Made by a program: the position numbers and the translations under genes. DNA of 64,000 nucleotides from Planctomycetaceae bacterium (GTDB lineage Bacteria > Planctomycetota > Planctomycetia > Planctomycetales > Planctomycetaceae), in contig JAWKTX010000001.1 in the NCBI GenBank assembly GCA_041398825.1, positions 1,023,775 through 1,087,774 of the forward strand, in the 5' to 3' direction. Positions 1-9,552 of this stretch are shown piece by piece. The notes below the pieces were generated by a model that was not told the DNA's origin, did no database searches, and worked only from the letters and a program-made list of their open reading frames with translations. Each line of letters opens with the position of its first letter. The first letter of the stretch is position 1.

Positions 1-2
1 TG

Positions 3-3000
3 CTGGTGCTGGAAGACAAAGACCACGATGGGGTCTCTGACCAGACGCACGTGTTCGCCAGTGGACTGCTGATTCCTACAGGAATTGCTCCGGGTGACGG
101 CGGAGCGTACGTTGCCAACAGCACTGAACTGCTGCACTTTGCTGACAAGGATGGAGACCTGAAGGCGGATTCCAAACGAGTGGTGTTGTCCGGATTTGGC
201 ACTGAAGATACCCATCACATTCTTCATACGCTGCGTTGGGGACCGGACGGTTTCCTGTACTTCAATCAGTCAATCTACATCCATAGTCACATTGAGACAC
301 CATGGGGAGTACGTCGCCTGAATGCCGGCGGGATCTGGCAGTATCGCCCTGAGACGATGGAATTAGGCGTGTTCATGCGAGGCCTTGTAAATACCTGGGG
401 CCATCATTTCGACCGTTTTGGTCAGTCGTTTGCAACCGATGGTGCGGGGGGCGAAGGGATCAATTACATCGTTCCCGGAGCCTATTATTTCACCGCTGCC
501 GATGCTGCACGCATTCTGCATGGACTGAATCCGGGAAGTCCGAAACACTGTGGTCTGGAAATTGTTGAGTCACCGAACCTGCCCCCGGACTGGCAGGGAA
601 ACGCAATCACAAATGACTTTCGCGGACATCGTGTCGTGCGATTCACATTATCAGAGGAAGGCTCGGGGTTCGTTTCCCGAGAACAGCAGGAGGTCATCTG
701 GTCAGATCATGTCGCATTTCGACCCATTGACGTTAAGCTGGGACCGGATGGGGCAATCTATGTTGCAGACTGGTACAACCCCATCATCCAGCACGGCGAA
801 GTCGATTTTCGTGACGAACGTCGTGACCACACCCATGGACGCATCTGGCGGATTCGCTGGACCGGTGCGAAGAATTCCGAATGGAAGCCTGTTTCCGGCC
901 GGAGCAATCGGGAACTGTTTGAACTGCTTCGTTCCAGTGACAACTTTCAGCGACAGGCGGCTAAACAAATCCTGAGACAGCGAGGCGAAACGGTCATACC
1001 TGAGCTGAAAGAGTGGTTGTCTACGGCAGAACTTACGGATGAGGAACGCGATCACGTCCATCTGGAATCTCTCTGGTGCATTCAGGCCGCTCGACAAATG
1101 GATCTGTCGATGCTGCGGCAATTGCTGGCCAGTCCCGATGGACGAATACGGGCCGGTGCGGTTCGCATCTTAAGTCACTGGAAGTATTTCATGGACGATT
1201 CACATCAGTGGCTCGCGAAACTGGTCACAGACAGCCATCCCCGCGTGCGGCTGGAAGCGGTACGGGCTTTGTCTTACTGTCCACTGGATGATTCCCAGCG
1301 ACAGCAGGCCATGTCGACTGACGGAACCATGGAAATCATGTCACATGATGCCGACAGCCGCAGCATGGTACGCCAGTTCGACCAGCCTGCGAATATTGAG
1401 CTGGCGCTGAAGCCGCTTCGCCAGCCGAAGGATGAGTTTCTTGACTATGCGATGTGGCTGACAACGCGGGAGCTTTCCGATCGCTGGTTGCCGGAATTCA
1501 ATGAAGGCAAACTGACTTTCGATAACGATGCAGATCAAATTCTGTTCGCCTTCAGCGCTATTGGCAGTGGCGCGCCGGTGGACTTATTGATGAAGGGACT
1601 TTACGACGCCTCCGTGACGGCGGACCAGCGTGGTCGGTTGATGCACTTGATTACGGACAATGCGAACGCGGCCCAGATGGGTCAGCTGGTGTCAATGGCT
1701 GCGGAGCATCAGGATACGGCTTCACTACGCACACTTCTGCAGTCATCGTCAGCACGAAAGATCGTGCCTCTGTTTGAACCTCAATCGCTGCTTCCATTGC
1801 TCACATCCGAAGAGACCCTCGCTCGACAGGCTGCTCTGGAAGGGGCCGTGCAATGGAAGGTTGCAGAAGCGCGTGAGGTTGTTTCTAAGCTCGTAAAAGA
1901 CGCGGAAGCCGACCAGGGAGATCGTCTTGCCGTCATCAACGGAGCTGCGTCGGTCCGGGATCAGGAGTTGCTGAATTCGATTGCCTCCCTGATTTCCAGT
2001 CCGTCCGAAGCAATCAGTCTGCGGAAACGGGCTCTGGTTGCGTTTACGACGGCAATGCCACGACGGGCGGCCGAGCTCGCCGGCGATTTACTCAGCCAGA
2101 TGAAGACGGACGATGATGCCGCCTCAATCGCCAGAGCATTTCTGGGGCAGAAAGATGGCGCTGGTCTTCTCGTCAAGGCCATCGGCAACCGCAGCCTCGA
2201 TACTGAAGTGGCCAGGGATATCCTTCGTGTTCTTCGTGAATCGGGAAGTGTTGCACCGGAGCTGGAGGCGAAGATAAAAGCTGCGGGCAACGTCACCAGT
2301 CGCAAAGCGTTGTCTGATGCTGAACGCGACAGCCTTCTGCGAATGGCTGCGGCCAGTTCCTCTGCCTCGCAGGGCGAGGCTGTGTTTCGGAATGAACAAC
2401 TTGGTTGCCTGAAGTGTCATGCAATTGGCGGGGCCGGAGGAAAAGTCGGCCCGGATATGGTCAGTCTTGGCGCCAGCGCACAACCGGACTATCTGCTCGA
2501 ATCGCTCCTGGCCCCGAATGCAAAGGTCAAGGAAAACTACCACACAGTGGTCATTGCCACCGTTGACGGTAAGGTTCTGTCGGGCGTGCAGATTCAGCAG
2601 TCAAAAGAATCTGTGACACTGCGAACGGCGGACAATCATGTTGTGGAGATCTTGCGGAGCGAGATTGAAGAGACGGCTCAGGGTGTTTCGCTGATGCCCG
2701 AAGGTCTCGTCGACGCACTGACAGATCAGGAACTCGCATCACTGGTCCGATTCCTTTCCGAACTCGGACGAACCTCTGATTTTACAGTTTCACGCCAACG
2801 ATTTGCACGCACGTGGCTGGTTATGCAGGCGACACCGGAGGCAGCCTATCAGTTACGTCGAACCAGCTATGGGCAGGCAGCGACAGATGATCCTGCATTT
2901 GTCTGGACGTCACAATACAGTCGAGTCTCCGGCGCTTTACCACTGCAGGACATTCCGGTTGTCGAGGTTCGAAATCGTTCAGCATCCGGAAGTCGAGGCG

Positions 3001-3248
3001 TGGGCTTTGTTCGAACGTCCCTTCGAGTGACCTCGCCCGGGGAAATTGGATTGAAGTTGAATTCGATTGACGGACTGGAATTACGGATCAATGACAAGCC
3101 GGTTGATCTTGCAAAGCAGTTCAGTCTGGATCTGCCTGCTGGAACTCATCGACTCACATTGACCGTGGATCAAACTCGACGAACCGATGATTTGTCGCTG
3201 GAACTCGTAGATACACCGGGCGGTGGAAATGCGGAGTTTGTGAATTGA
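3..3248 (+). CDS. Membrane-bound dehydrogenase / haem-binding (cytochrome c) protein, 5' partial
   Basis: The frame is open at the left edge, so the true start lies outside the window; about 1080 residues are visible. The N-terminal third resembles the beta-propeller of the planctomycete putative membrane-bound dehydrogenase family (sugar dehydrogenase-like), for example the GPDGAIYVADWYNP stretch. A HEAT-like helical region follows (about residues 300-780, counting from the GTG at position 6). Then comes a Pirellula/Verrucomicrobium-type haem domain with a CxxCH site (GCLKCH, Cys801, Cys804, His805, bases 2406-2420). The last 110 residues look like a beta-rich carbohydrate- or ligand-binding module. 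Known members are exported and are presumed to oxidise sugars or alcohols with c-type haem as acceptor; the substrate cannot be read from the sequence. It appears to be the last gene of its unit, followed by about 240 bases without a gene. Confidence 0.9.
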   Translation: MVLEDKDHDGVSDQTHVFASGLLIPTGIAPGDGGAYVANSTELLHFADKDGDLKADSKRVVLSGFGTEDTHHILHTLRWGPDGFLYFNQSIYIHSHIETPWGVRRLNAGGIWQYRPETMELGVFMRGLVNTWGHHFDRFGQSFATDGAGGEGINYIVPGAYYFTAADAARILHGLNPGSPKHCGLEIVESPNLPPDWQGNAITNDFRGHRVVRFTLSEEGSGFVSREQQEVIWSDHVAFRPIDVKLGPDGAIYVADWYNPIIQHGEVDFRDERRDHTHGRIWRIRWTGAKNSEWKPVSGRSNRELFELLRSSDNFQRQAAKQILRQRGETVIPELKEWLSTAELTDEERDHVHLESLWCIQAARQMDLSMLRQLLASPDGRIRAGAVRILSHWKYFMDDSHQWLAKLVTDSHPRVRLEAVRALSYCPLDDSQRQQAMSTDGTMEIMSHDADSRSMVRQFDQPANIELALKPLRQPKDEFLDYAMWLTTRELSDRWLPEFNEGKLTFDNDADQILFAFSAIGSGAPVDLLMKGLYDASVTADQRGRLMHLITDNANAAQMGQLVSMAAEHQDTASLRTLLQSSSARKIVPLFEPQSLLPLLTSEETLARQAALEGAVQWKVAEAREVVSKLVKDAEADQGDRLAVINGAASVRDQELLNSIASLISSPSEAISLRKRALVAFTTAMPRRAAELAGDLLSQMKTDDDAASIARAFLGQKDGAGLLVKAIGNRSLDTEVARDILRVLRESGSVAPELEAKIKAAGNVTSRKALSDAERDSLLRMAAASSSASQGEAVFRNEQLGCLKCHAIGGAGGKVGPDMVSLGASAQPDYLLESLLAPNAKVKENYHTVVIATVDGKVLSGVQIQQSKESVTLRTADNHVVEILRSEIEETAQGVSLMPEGLVDALTDQELASLVRFLSELGRTSDFTVSRQRFARTWLVMQATPEAAYQLRRTSYGQAATDDPAFVWTSQYSRVSGALPLQDIPVVEVRNRSASGSRGVGFVRTSLRVTSPGEIGLKLNSIDGLELRINDKPVDLAKQFSLDLPAGTHRLTLTVDQTRRTDDLSLELVDTPGGGNAEFVN

Positions 3249-3485
3249 GCCTTGTTCGTCTGACCTGCTGATCAGAGAAACGTTGATTCAGTGCGCATCT
3301 TAATCGGGACGCGGGCGTGGAATCGGGACGCGGGCGTGGATCCGAGACGCAATTGAGTTCCCGTTCCGTACTCGCCGCGGCTGCAGGCGAACTCTCGATC
3401 AGCAGCTGAGGCCGCGGGACTCTTTGGAATTGACCTCAGCCGTGGCAGTGAATCCTGCGCGACTTGGATTTGCGCGGCGCACGGA
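3249..3485. other. Intergenic region with 19-bp tandem duplication
   Basis: No gene seen. A 19-base unit starting aatcgggacgcggg occurs twice head to tail at 3302-3320 and 3321-3339, followed by a decayed third start. The function is unknown. Confidence 0.6.
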
Positions 3486-3845
3486 TCATTTGCGCGAATT
3501 CCTGAAGTGCTTCCTGAATTCCTTCCAGACCAATTGGCCCGTCCTGCGTTTCATTCGCACGAGTTGATGTTGCCGAGTATCGAAGGTCGTCAACGACCTG
3601 TTCGGTTGTCTCGCGTAGACAAATGGCAGGCAGACTTCCACCACTCGGAACGGTTGACCGGCGATATCCGGAATCTGTCGTGTCCGGACCATCTCATCAG
3701 GAGGGAATGATGTCTCAGAGCACCCCCAGAGAAATGAAGGTAACTCAACCACCTCATTCAAAACGGTGATATAGTCTCCAGCACGTACATCTTCTCCGGC
3801 CACCTGAGCGACCACACTTGTGGATGAATTTGTTTTCGTTGGCAT
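3486..3845 (-). CDS. Small conserved planctomycete protein, function unknown
   Basis: This is a 119-residue soluble protein with no signal peptide or membrane segment. The N-terminal half has an ordered, conserved look (GEDVRAGDYITVLNEVVELP, then a FLWGCS segment). A Cys-containing VVEVCLPFV strand and a basic tail rich in Arg/Gln/Lys follow. I recall similar short proteins with a VGDYVxVLxEVxELPS core in other planctomycetes, but no biochemical role. It stands alone, with a long untranslated stretch on both sides. It could be a small beta-barrel binding protein, but that is a guess from the strand pattern. The opposite strand also has a short open frame without recognisable features. Confidence 0.65.
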   Translation of the reverse strand: MPTKTNSSTSVVAQVAGEDVRAGDYITVLNEVVELPSFLWGCSETSFPPDEMVRTRQIPDIAGQPFRVVEVCLPFVYARQPNRSLTTFDTRQHQLVRMKRRTGQLVWKEFRKHFRNSRK

Positions 3846-4347
3846 ATCTCATCTTTGGTGAATGAGTTCAGTTCATGCGCGGAAATCGACGGATGGCGGT
3901 CGTTCACTGAACGCCGCGATACGACATTTCTAACTGTTAACTGTGCGTTGAAGAACCGCGACAGACACGCAGGACGACGGTAAGCTATCGTGTTTTTAGG
4001 TCTCCTGCTCGAGCCAGTCCCGTTCTTCAGGAAGGTGTTCGGTTAGGGCAGCGCACGCATGGGGACTCTCAGTAACAAGACGAGACAGGCAAGAGTTTCA
4101 TAGCTGAAACGAAAACATCGAGACTCGGTAGAAGAGAAGAAGCGAAGCCAGCACCTGCAGGGACTCGGACGAGCATAAATGGTTCGCTCAAATCTCTACA
4201 CAACTCCCTGCGATTCGGATGCTGCGATTGTGGTCCCGCGGAATTTCCGCAGTCGGCATGGTGTTTGATAGAATCCTTGAGCGAATGCTGACATGATTCC
4301 GCCTCGTCGTGTCATTGGAATCGTTTCGTAGCAGAGAGCGCAGGATT
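3846..4347. other. Gene-free stretch holding an inverted copy of the dispersed repeat
   Basis: About 500 bases lie between divergently oriented genes. Apart from the repeat copy at 3940-4036 I see no gene or terminator. Promoters for both flanking genes must lie here, but no -35/-10 pair is convincing. Confidence 0.5.
3940..4036 (-). repeat. Dispersed ~100-bp inverted-end repeat, copy 1 (reverse orientation)
   Basis: In reverse complement it reads ...gaacgggactggctcgagca, then ggagacct, a central cacgat, then a cgtcctgcgtgtctgt arm and a ttcttcaac end. This matches the copies at 21225, 38714, 45316, 53242, 56877 and 58170. The two ends are complementary (about 16 bases around gttgaagaaccgcgac). 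Confidence 0.85.
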
Positions 4348-6582
4348 GTGGCAAAGAAGAAGTCCGCAGCGAAGTCGTCGGCAAAGAAATCTGCCGGGGC
4401 AAAGAAATCAACTCCGGCTAAGCGTAAGACGACTCATCGCACGAGAAAACCCACGGTCGATTCCCTGGTGCGTGCGCTGGTGTCAAATCCAAACCGGGAA
4501 GCGTCTGTCCTGTCATTGCTGGATTCCATTGAGAAACACCCTGAACTGATTGAAGCGGCTGTTATCGTAGCCGGCGAAGCTCCGTTGTCGGTGGCTATCG
4601 GCATCCTGCAGGAGGTGCTTGTCCGCACGGAACCATACTATTCGAAGTTCGTCACTCCAGCGGCTGATACTGTCTGGAGTAACGAAGTGCTGCAGCCATG
4701 GCTGCTGGCCCAGTATCGTTTGGCATCTGCTTACGATGAGGCTGGCCAGTCGACGGAAGCTATTGGTCAGTTGGAGCGACTCCTTCAGCATGATCCGGCA
4801 GATGAAATGGAAATCCGCTATCAACTGCTGTCGGTTCTGCTACGTGTCGGCAACGTTGATGGGGCTGCGGAATTGACTACAACCTACGATGACGATTTGG
4901 ACATCATCATTGTCATGACCGATATCCTGATTCGATACATTCAGTCGGGCGCTTCTGAACAGCTGAAGGACAAACTGGTTGCCGCCATTGAGCTCAATCC
5001 GTATGTAGTGCCGCGTTTGATGCATGCGACTGGCAGTCTATTAGATGATGACTGGTCGAGCGATCCCGGATCTCCTGAAGAAGCGGAATTCTATGCGCGA
5101 ATGTTCATGTCTGTCTGGCGGTCGACGCCAGGCGCGATCACGTGGCTGAAGCGAGTTACGTACGGTATGGATCTTCCTGACTATCCGAGCGACTTTGGAT
5201 CACTGTTCGATGACGACGATGATCCGCTCGGCCGGGATAAGTTGGTGAAAAGAGCCCTGAAGCTCGATCAGAGCGATGAATTCTGGCTTATTCTAATTGA
5301 GTTCTCTGACGACCATACCGCTGTGACGATCCTGGATGAGGAATCCGAACGTCCCGTTTGTCTTGTGATCGACGATACTGATACCGATGTCTACGCGACC
5401 ATTCTGGATGCTATGTCCAGTCCGGAAACAGGAGAGCCGTGCCGTCCTTCGACGTTTGTCGTGTTTGACGAAGAAGCGAAGAATCTGGTCTCTCCAATTG
5501 CGGAGCGGCTGAACATTGCAGTGGAACAGAGAACTAATGTTCCCCAGATTCTGGCAATGATGAAACAGTCCACCGCTGCGATTTCCGGTGACCTGCTGCT
5601 GTCGATTGATGATCTGGAATCAATACCGATTGATGCCGACGCGATATGGGTGATGGACTGGCGCCACTTATCTCTGTGGATTCCTGATGAAGAGACAGGC
5701 GAACCGACTCAACCCTGGATGTGCCTTGTTCTGAATGCAGCCGACGGAACCATTCTGGGGCAGCAGTTGACAATGACGCAGCCGGATGAAGACTCTCTTG
5801 GGGCAACACTTGCCATAGCTTCCAATAGTCCTTCGCTCGAAACGCCGACACTACCAGGTGGTATCCTGGTGGCATCCGCGGACCACCGGCTGTCACTCAA
5901 GCCGTTGACGGATCGACTGAGGATTGGATGCGTCGACTCGAATGACACTGCCGAGAAACTGGATCTGGTTTTCGAAGATCTGACCCAGTTCATGGCGCCC
6001 GGAAATCGCTCGATGCCATCCGTGACGGGAATCGAAGGTGCCTCCATGAATCTGGTCGAGCAGTTCTTCGAGGCGGCGGCCGATTTTTACCGATCCAGAA
6101 TCTGGCTTTCTCTTCGAACGGATGCGGTTACAGAAGTGCGATGCCCCGAAATTCTTCACGGTCGTTGGTACGCGGTTGTGATGGGACAAATGGGGCAGGA
6201 GATCGGCATGATGCTGTTTGATGATCCCGACGTCGTCCATGCGTTGATGATGGTGGAGGATGACGATGACGTTCGGGCAGGAACTGTACGTCAAATGCAC
6301 GGAATTGGGTTTTCACTTCAGGAACAGAATTTCTGCTCTCCCGCTGATGTGGCGGCCTGCGAGCAGTTTGGCTGGCCTGTCGCCGCGCCGGAAGCCTGGC
6401 CTAACACAATGTTCGTTTCAAACCAGGAGTTTCGCCCGCTGGAACTCCGGGAATTCGAGTTCGTGATTGCCAGTGTGCGTGCCGTTCAGGCTCATATTCA
6501 GTCGGGACAAATTGATCATTCAACCAGTGTTCAGGTGGGTCACCGTACGGTGCAGGTCGAGACGCGGAGTGCGCTGGCGTAG
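4348..6582 (+). CDS. Lys/Ala-tailed TPR-like protein of unknown function
   Basis: The protein is about 744 residues long. The N-terminal 35 residues are a histone H1-like tail of Lys, Ala and Ser (AKKKSAAKSSAKKS), as seen on several planctomycete proteins, and suggest contact with nucleic acid or another polyanion. A TPR-like helical region follows, with a repeat unit around EAIGQLERLLQHDPADEMEI. The remainder is acidic (runs such as FDDDDDP and VEDDDDV). Its C-terminal half contains PWMCLVLNAADGTILGQ and LPGGILVASADH segments, reminiscent of the uncharacterised DUF6930-type module; that assignment is from memory. The GTG at 4348 is chosen because the Lys-rich tail starts there. An in-frame GTG at 4309 would add 13 residues, and neither has a clear ribosome-binding site. 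There is no signal peptide, so it is probably cytoplasmic. Confidence 0.8.
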   Translation: MAKKKSAAKSSAKKSAGAKKSTPAKRKTTHRTRKPTVDSLVRALVSNPNREASVLSLLDSIEKHPELIEAAVIVAGEAPLSVAIGILQEVLVRTEPYYSKFVTPAADTVWSNEVLQPWLLAQYRLASAYDEAGQSTEAIGQLERLLQHDPADEMEIRYQLLSVLLRVGNVDGAAELTTTYDDDLDIIIVMTDILIRYIQSGASEQLKDKLVAAIELNPYVVPRLMHATGSLLDDDWSSDPGSPEEAEFYARMFMSVWRSTPGAITWLKRVTYGMDLPDYPSDFGSLFDDDDDPLGRDKLVKRALKLDQSDEFWLILIEFSDDHTAVTILDEESERPVCLVIDDTDTDVYATILDAMSSPETGEPCRPSTFVVFDEEAKNLVSPIAERLNIAVEQRTNVPQILAMMKQSTAAISGDLLLSIDDLESIPIDADAIWVMDWRHLSLWIPDEETGEPTQPWMCLVLNAADGTILGQQLTMTQPDEDSLGATLAIASNSPSLETPTLPGGILVASADHRLSLKPLTDRLRIGCVDSNDTAEKLDLVFEDLTQFMAPGNRSMPSVTGIEGASMNLVEQFFEAAADFYRSRIWLSLRTDAVTEVRCPEILHGRWYAVVMGQMGQEIGMMLFDDPDVVHALMMVEDDDDVRAGTVRQMHGIGFSLQEQNFCSPADVAACEQFGWPVAAPEAWPNTMFVSNQEFRPLELREFEFVIASVRAVQAHIQSGQIDHSTSVQVGHRTVQVETRSALA

Positions 6583-7016
6583 ATTTATACCGTCTTTCGG
6601 ATTACGTCAGCGATCTCGGCGTCGAAACGCCGGTTCCAGTGTTGTCCTGCCGATGGACGCCTGAATCGACGTCGCGCTGTCGTTTGAGTTTGATCCGCTG
6701 AGAATAAGCCGGAACAATTCGAATGGGTCGCAATGCCCGAATCGCAGTGGCGCCGCACGATCAGAACTTAATTATTCACCCAATGGACATTCACTCTTCC
6801 GGTTGCGTGAGTCGAATGTCAGGTTCGTGTAAGTCCGGGCACGGATCGTCCGGGCACAGACAGCCCGGGCACAGACAGTCCGGCAACGGTCCTCTCGTAT
6901 CTTCACTGACTGGCTTTACAGAGTTGAAGTCGAATTAGGCATCCGACGCGGAGATTCCCGGACGAACCCTGCTGACAGCTCAAAGCTACGACGCCATTGC
7001 CGGACTGCGAAAGGGG
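6583..7016. other. Intergenic region between convergent genes with a 15-bp tandem repeat
   Basis: No gene seen. At 6833-6892 a 15-base unit (gtccgggcacagaca and close variants) occurs four times head to tail. No rho-independent terminator is recognised. Confidence 0.6.
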
Positions 7017-8729
7017 TTATTCACCGTCTGTCTGTTTTCCGCTGCTGACAAATTCAATCTGGCTGAGTGTGCCATCACCGTTCTTGTCGAAACGCGGGAA
7101 GCGAGCGGGGGCTTCGTCCGGGTCTGGTTGATTGGCAAGGAATTCTTCACGAGAAAGCCTGCCATCGTTGTCTTTGTCACGCTTTTTGAACATGGCGACT
7201 CGATCCAGCGGTTTTCGATTTTTCGTGGATGCGTCGGCCGATTTCTTCCTGTCCGAAGTCGGCTTCTCTTGTGTCGCTTTCCCGGACACCTGCGGCCGGG
7301 CTTCCGGATGCTGTGCCAGTATCACTTTCAAAGAAGCGAGCACCTCCGGCTTATTTCCAGCCAGGTTCATGGTCTCCAGTGCATCCGATTGATAATCGTA
7401 CAGTTCGTATTCCGCCGTTGTGTTGTCGTCCCCTGGTTTTTTCCATTCGACCATGCGGTAATGGTCGGTTCTGATGGCTCGTCCAAGACGGCCGCCGCGT
7501 GGGTAGACGTGAATGACACTGTCGCGAGTCCTGATTGTGGGCGATTTCAGCACTTGCGCAAAACTGATTCCGTCGAGACCTTCGCGCGGTGGGAGCCCTG
7601 CAAGCTCGCAGAGCGTTGGATAAATGTCGACAGTTTCAATCAGTGAGCTTGTCTTCGCCCCCGACACGCCCCCAGGCGCGGCGACAATGACCGGGATACG
7701 GGTTGCCTGTTCGTAGTTGGTGTGTTTGCACCACATGCTGTGGTCTCCCAGATGCCAGCCATGATCTCCCCACATCACGATAATGGTATTGTCCGAAACG
7801 CCTGCCTGATCCAGTGCCGCCATAACTTTGCCGATCTGGGCATCGGTGTAGCTTGTCGCTGCGTAGTAGCCGTGAATCAGTTTTCGGGTATCCTCTGGCG
7901 AAATATCGCCTTTCGTTGGCATATCGCTGTACTGACGCAGTTCGCCGCCGTATTGCGCTGCGTATGAGGGTGCTCCCCTGGGGGCTTCGGTCACCTGCGG
8001 CATCGGCAGTGATGCCGGGTCATACAGATCCCAGTATTTTTCCGGGGCAACGAATGGAAGATGTGGTTTCAGGAATCCAACAGCGATGAAGAAGGGTTCG
8101 TCAGCTTTTGCTGCCTTTGCAATCCGTGATACGGCTTCATCCGCAATCATTCCGTCCGCGTAAGCATTGTCCGGAACGTCGGCTGATTCGGTGGCTGTTC
8201 CGCGGGGGCCATTCTTATTGTCGCGTTTGCTGGCTGTGCTGCTTTGCAGTTGATACTGACTGGCCCTGGGACGCCAGTGTGGAGTGGTCCACGACGCCTC
8301 GTCTTCCTTGTTCCCGTGGCCGGTGTGCAGAATCTTTCCCATCGCCTGTGTGTGGTAGCCGTTTTTTCGGAAATATTCGGCCACCGTAACGGCATCGGGT
8401 GCCCCGAATCGAAAATGCGTATCCAGATCGTAGATACCAAGCGTTTGAGGTCGAAGCCCCGTCATTAAAGCATTGCGCGACGGTGAACACACTGCCTGAT
8501 TACAATAAGCGGCTTCAAACACCACTCCTCGCGCCGCTAGTCTATCGATATTCGGGGTTTTCGCCGTCCCATCACCATAACAACCCAGGACAGGTTTCAG
8601 GTCGTCAATGCAGATCAATAATACGTTGGGGCGGGGCGTCGGCCTGCTCTCGGCCGCAACGACGGTCGGCAACAGCGCAACCAGTGAGATAACGGCCATG
8701 CGGTACAGTTTATCAACGGAGCGTCGCAT
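7017..8729 (-). CDS. Secreted sulfatase (iduronate-2-sulfatase-like) with C-terminal EF-hands
   Basis: This 570-residue protein has an N-terminal signal peptide (basic start, hydrophobic residues 11-25, cleavage near VVAAES). The sulfatase core starts at PNVLLICIDDLKP, whose Asp pair is a metal ligand. The active-site motif C81-S-P-S-R85 is the Cys type, which is matured to formylglycine. WGDHGWHLGDH and CKHTNYEQATRIPV are typical of the iduronate-2-sulfatase/choline-sulfatase branch. A low-complexity linker then leads to two EF-hand loops (DKDNDGRLSREEF and DKNGDGTLSQIEF) in the last 60 residues, suggesting a calcium-binding tail. Such enzymes hydrolyse sulfate esters on polysaccharides outside the cytoplasm. 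The substrate is not determinable. It is a single gene with no carbohydrate cluster around it. Confidence 0.95.
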   Translation of the reverse strand: MRRSVDKLYRMAVISLVALLPTVVAAESRPTPRPNVLLICIDDLKPVLGCYGDGTAKTPNIDRLAARGVVFEAAYCNQAVCSPSRNALMTGLRPQTLGIYDLDTHFRFGAPDAVTVAEYFRKNGYHTQAMGKILHTGHGNKEDEASWTTPHWRPRASQYQLQSSTASKRDNKNGPRGTATESADVPDNAYADGMIADEAVSRIAKAAKADEPFFIAVGFLKPHLPFVAPEKYWDLYDPASLPMPQVTEAPRGAPSYAAQYGGELRQYSDMPTKGDISPEDTRKLIHGYYAATSYTDAQIGKVMAALDQAGVSDNTIIVMWGDHGWHLGDHSMWCKHTNYEQATRIPVIVAAPGGVSGAKTSSLIETVDIYPTLCELAGLPPREGLDGISFAQVLKSPTIRTRDSVIHVYPRGGRLGRAIRTDHYRMVEWKKPGDDNTTAEYELYDYQSDALETMNLAGNKPEVLASLKVILAQHPEARPQVSGKATQEKPTSDRKKSADASTKNRKPLDRVAMFKKRDKDNDGRLSREEFLANQPDPDEAPARFPRFDKNGDGTLSQIEFVSSGKQTDGE

Positions 8730-8914
8730 TCCAGTAAACTCCCGAGTAACATTTTGAGACCTGATGACTGATCATCATGGCTTGGAATCGTTGCCGTCGC
8801 AATCGAGCATCCGGGGATTCATGCTCCAGGTTCCGAAGGCGGCAGTTTTGAGAGGTTAATCGCCGCGAATCGCGATCGTTGGCGCTGGCAGATGCGGACA
8901 GAAAGGGATTAAAG

Positions 8915-9424
8915 ATGCGACCCACCGCCGACGAATACGCCTTGTTTTATGCGGGATATGTGGAACAGGTACCTGAGAATGACATCGTCCGGGTACTGGA
9001 ATCGCAGCTGGCTGAAGTGGTACAGCTCTGGAAGAGTATCCCCGAATCGGAAGCTGCCGTTATTCACAAACCCTATTCGTGGAAGATTCGTCAGGTGTTG
9101 GATCACCTGACGGACGGTGAACGCATCTTTGGTTATCGACTCTTAAGAATTGCCAGAGGCGATCAGACTCCCCTGCCCGGTTTTGACGAACACTTCTATG
9201 CAAATGCTTCTGAAGAATCAGCCGCCCGCCTGTCCGACATTGTTGGGGCCTTTGAAGCACTACGACGGGCCAATGTTTTGTTGCTGAAGAATCTGCCCGA
9301 TGACGCATGGAGACGTATGGGGACAATGAGCGAAACACCAGTCAGCGTGCGAGCGCTCGCATACATTCTTGCCGGCCACGTCCGCCATCATGATGCCATC
9401 CTTCGAAAACGTCTGTGCCATTGA
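8915..9424 (+). CDS. DinB-family metal-binding protein
   Basis: The protein has 169 residues and starts at the ATG at 8915, preceded by AAGGG at 8903-8907. It is a predicted four-helix bundle of the DinB/DUF664 type. The His residues expected as metal ligands are visible in YSWKIRQVLDHLTDGE and in AGHVRHHDAILRKR near the C-terminus. Family members bind divalent metal, and some are bacillithiol- or mycothiol-dependent transferases. A PIG-L deacetylase of the bacillithiol type lies at 27216-27962, but that is too far away to imply linkage. It is flanked by the divergent sulfatase and a convergent peptidase. Confidence 0.9.
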   Translation: MRPTADEYALFYAGYVEQVPENDIVRVLESQLAEVVQLWKSIPESEAAVIHKPYSWKIRQVLDHLTDGERIFGYRLLRIARGDQTPLPGFDEHFYANASEESAARLSDIVGAFEALRRANVLLLKNLPDDAWRRMGTMSETPVSVRALAYILAGHVRHHDAILRKRLCH

Positions 9425-9552
9425 GCAAGATTTCGAATTGAGCTCGACAGGACGCATCGGAAAGATTCCCTGGACGCCTGGATAACGACTGTCGAAACGT
9501 ACCTGTGTGATCACAGAACAGTTCGCTGTTCCGTTTACGGCTACGTCTACGG

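Noticed and set aside
6833..6892. CRISPR or replication origin iterons
   Set aside because: Repeat units are contiguous without spacers and no initiator gene is nearby.
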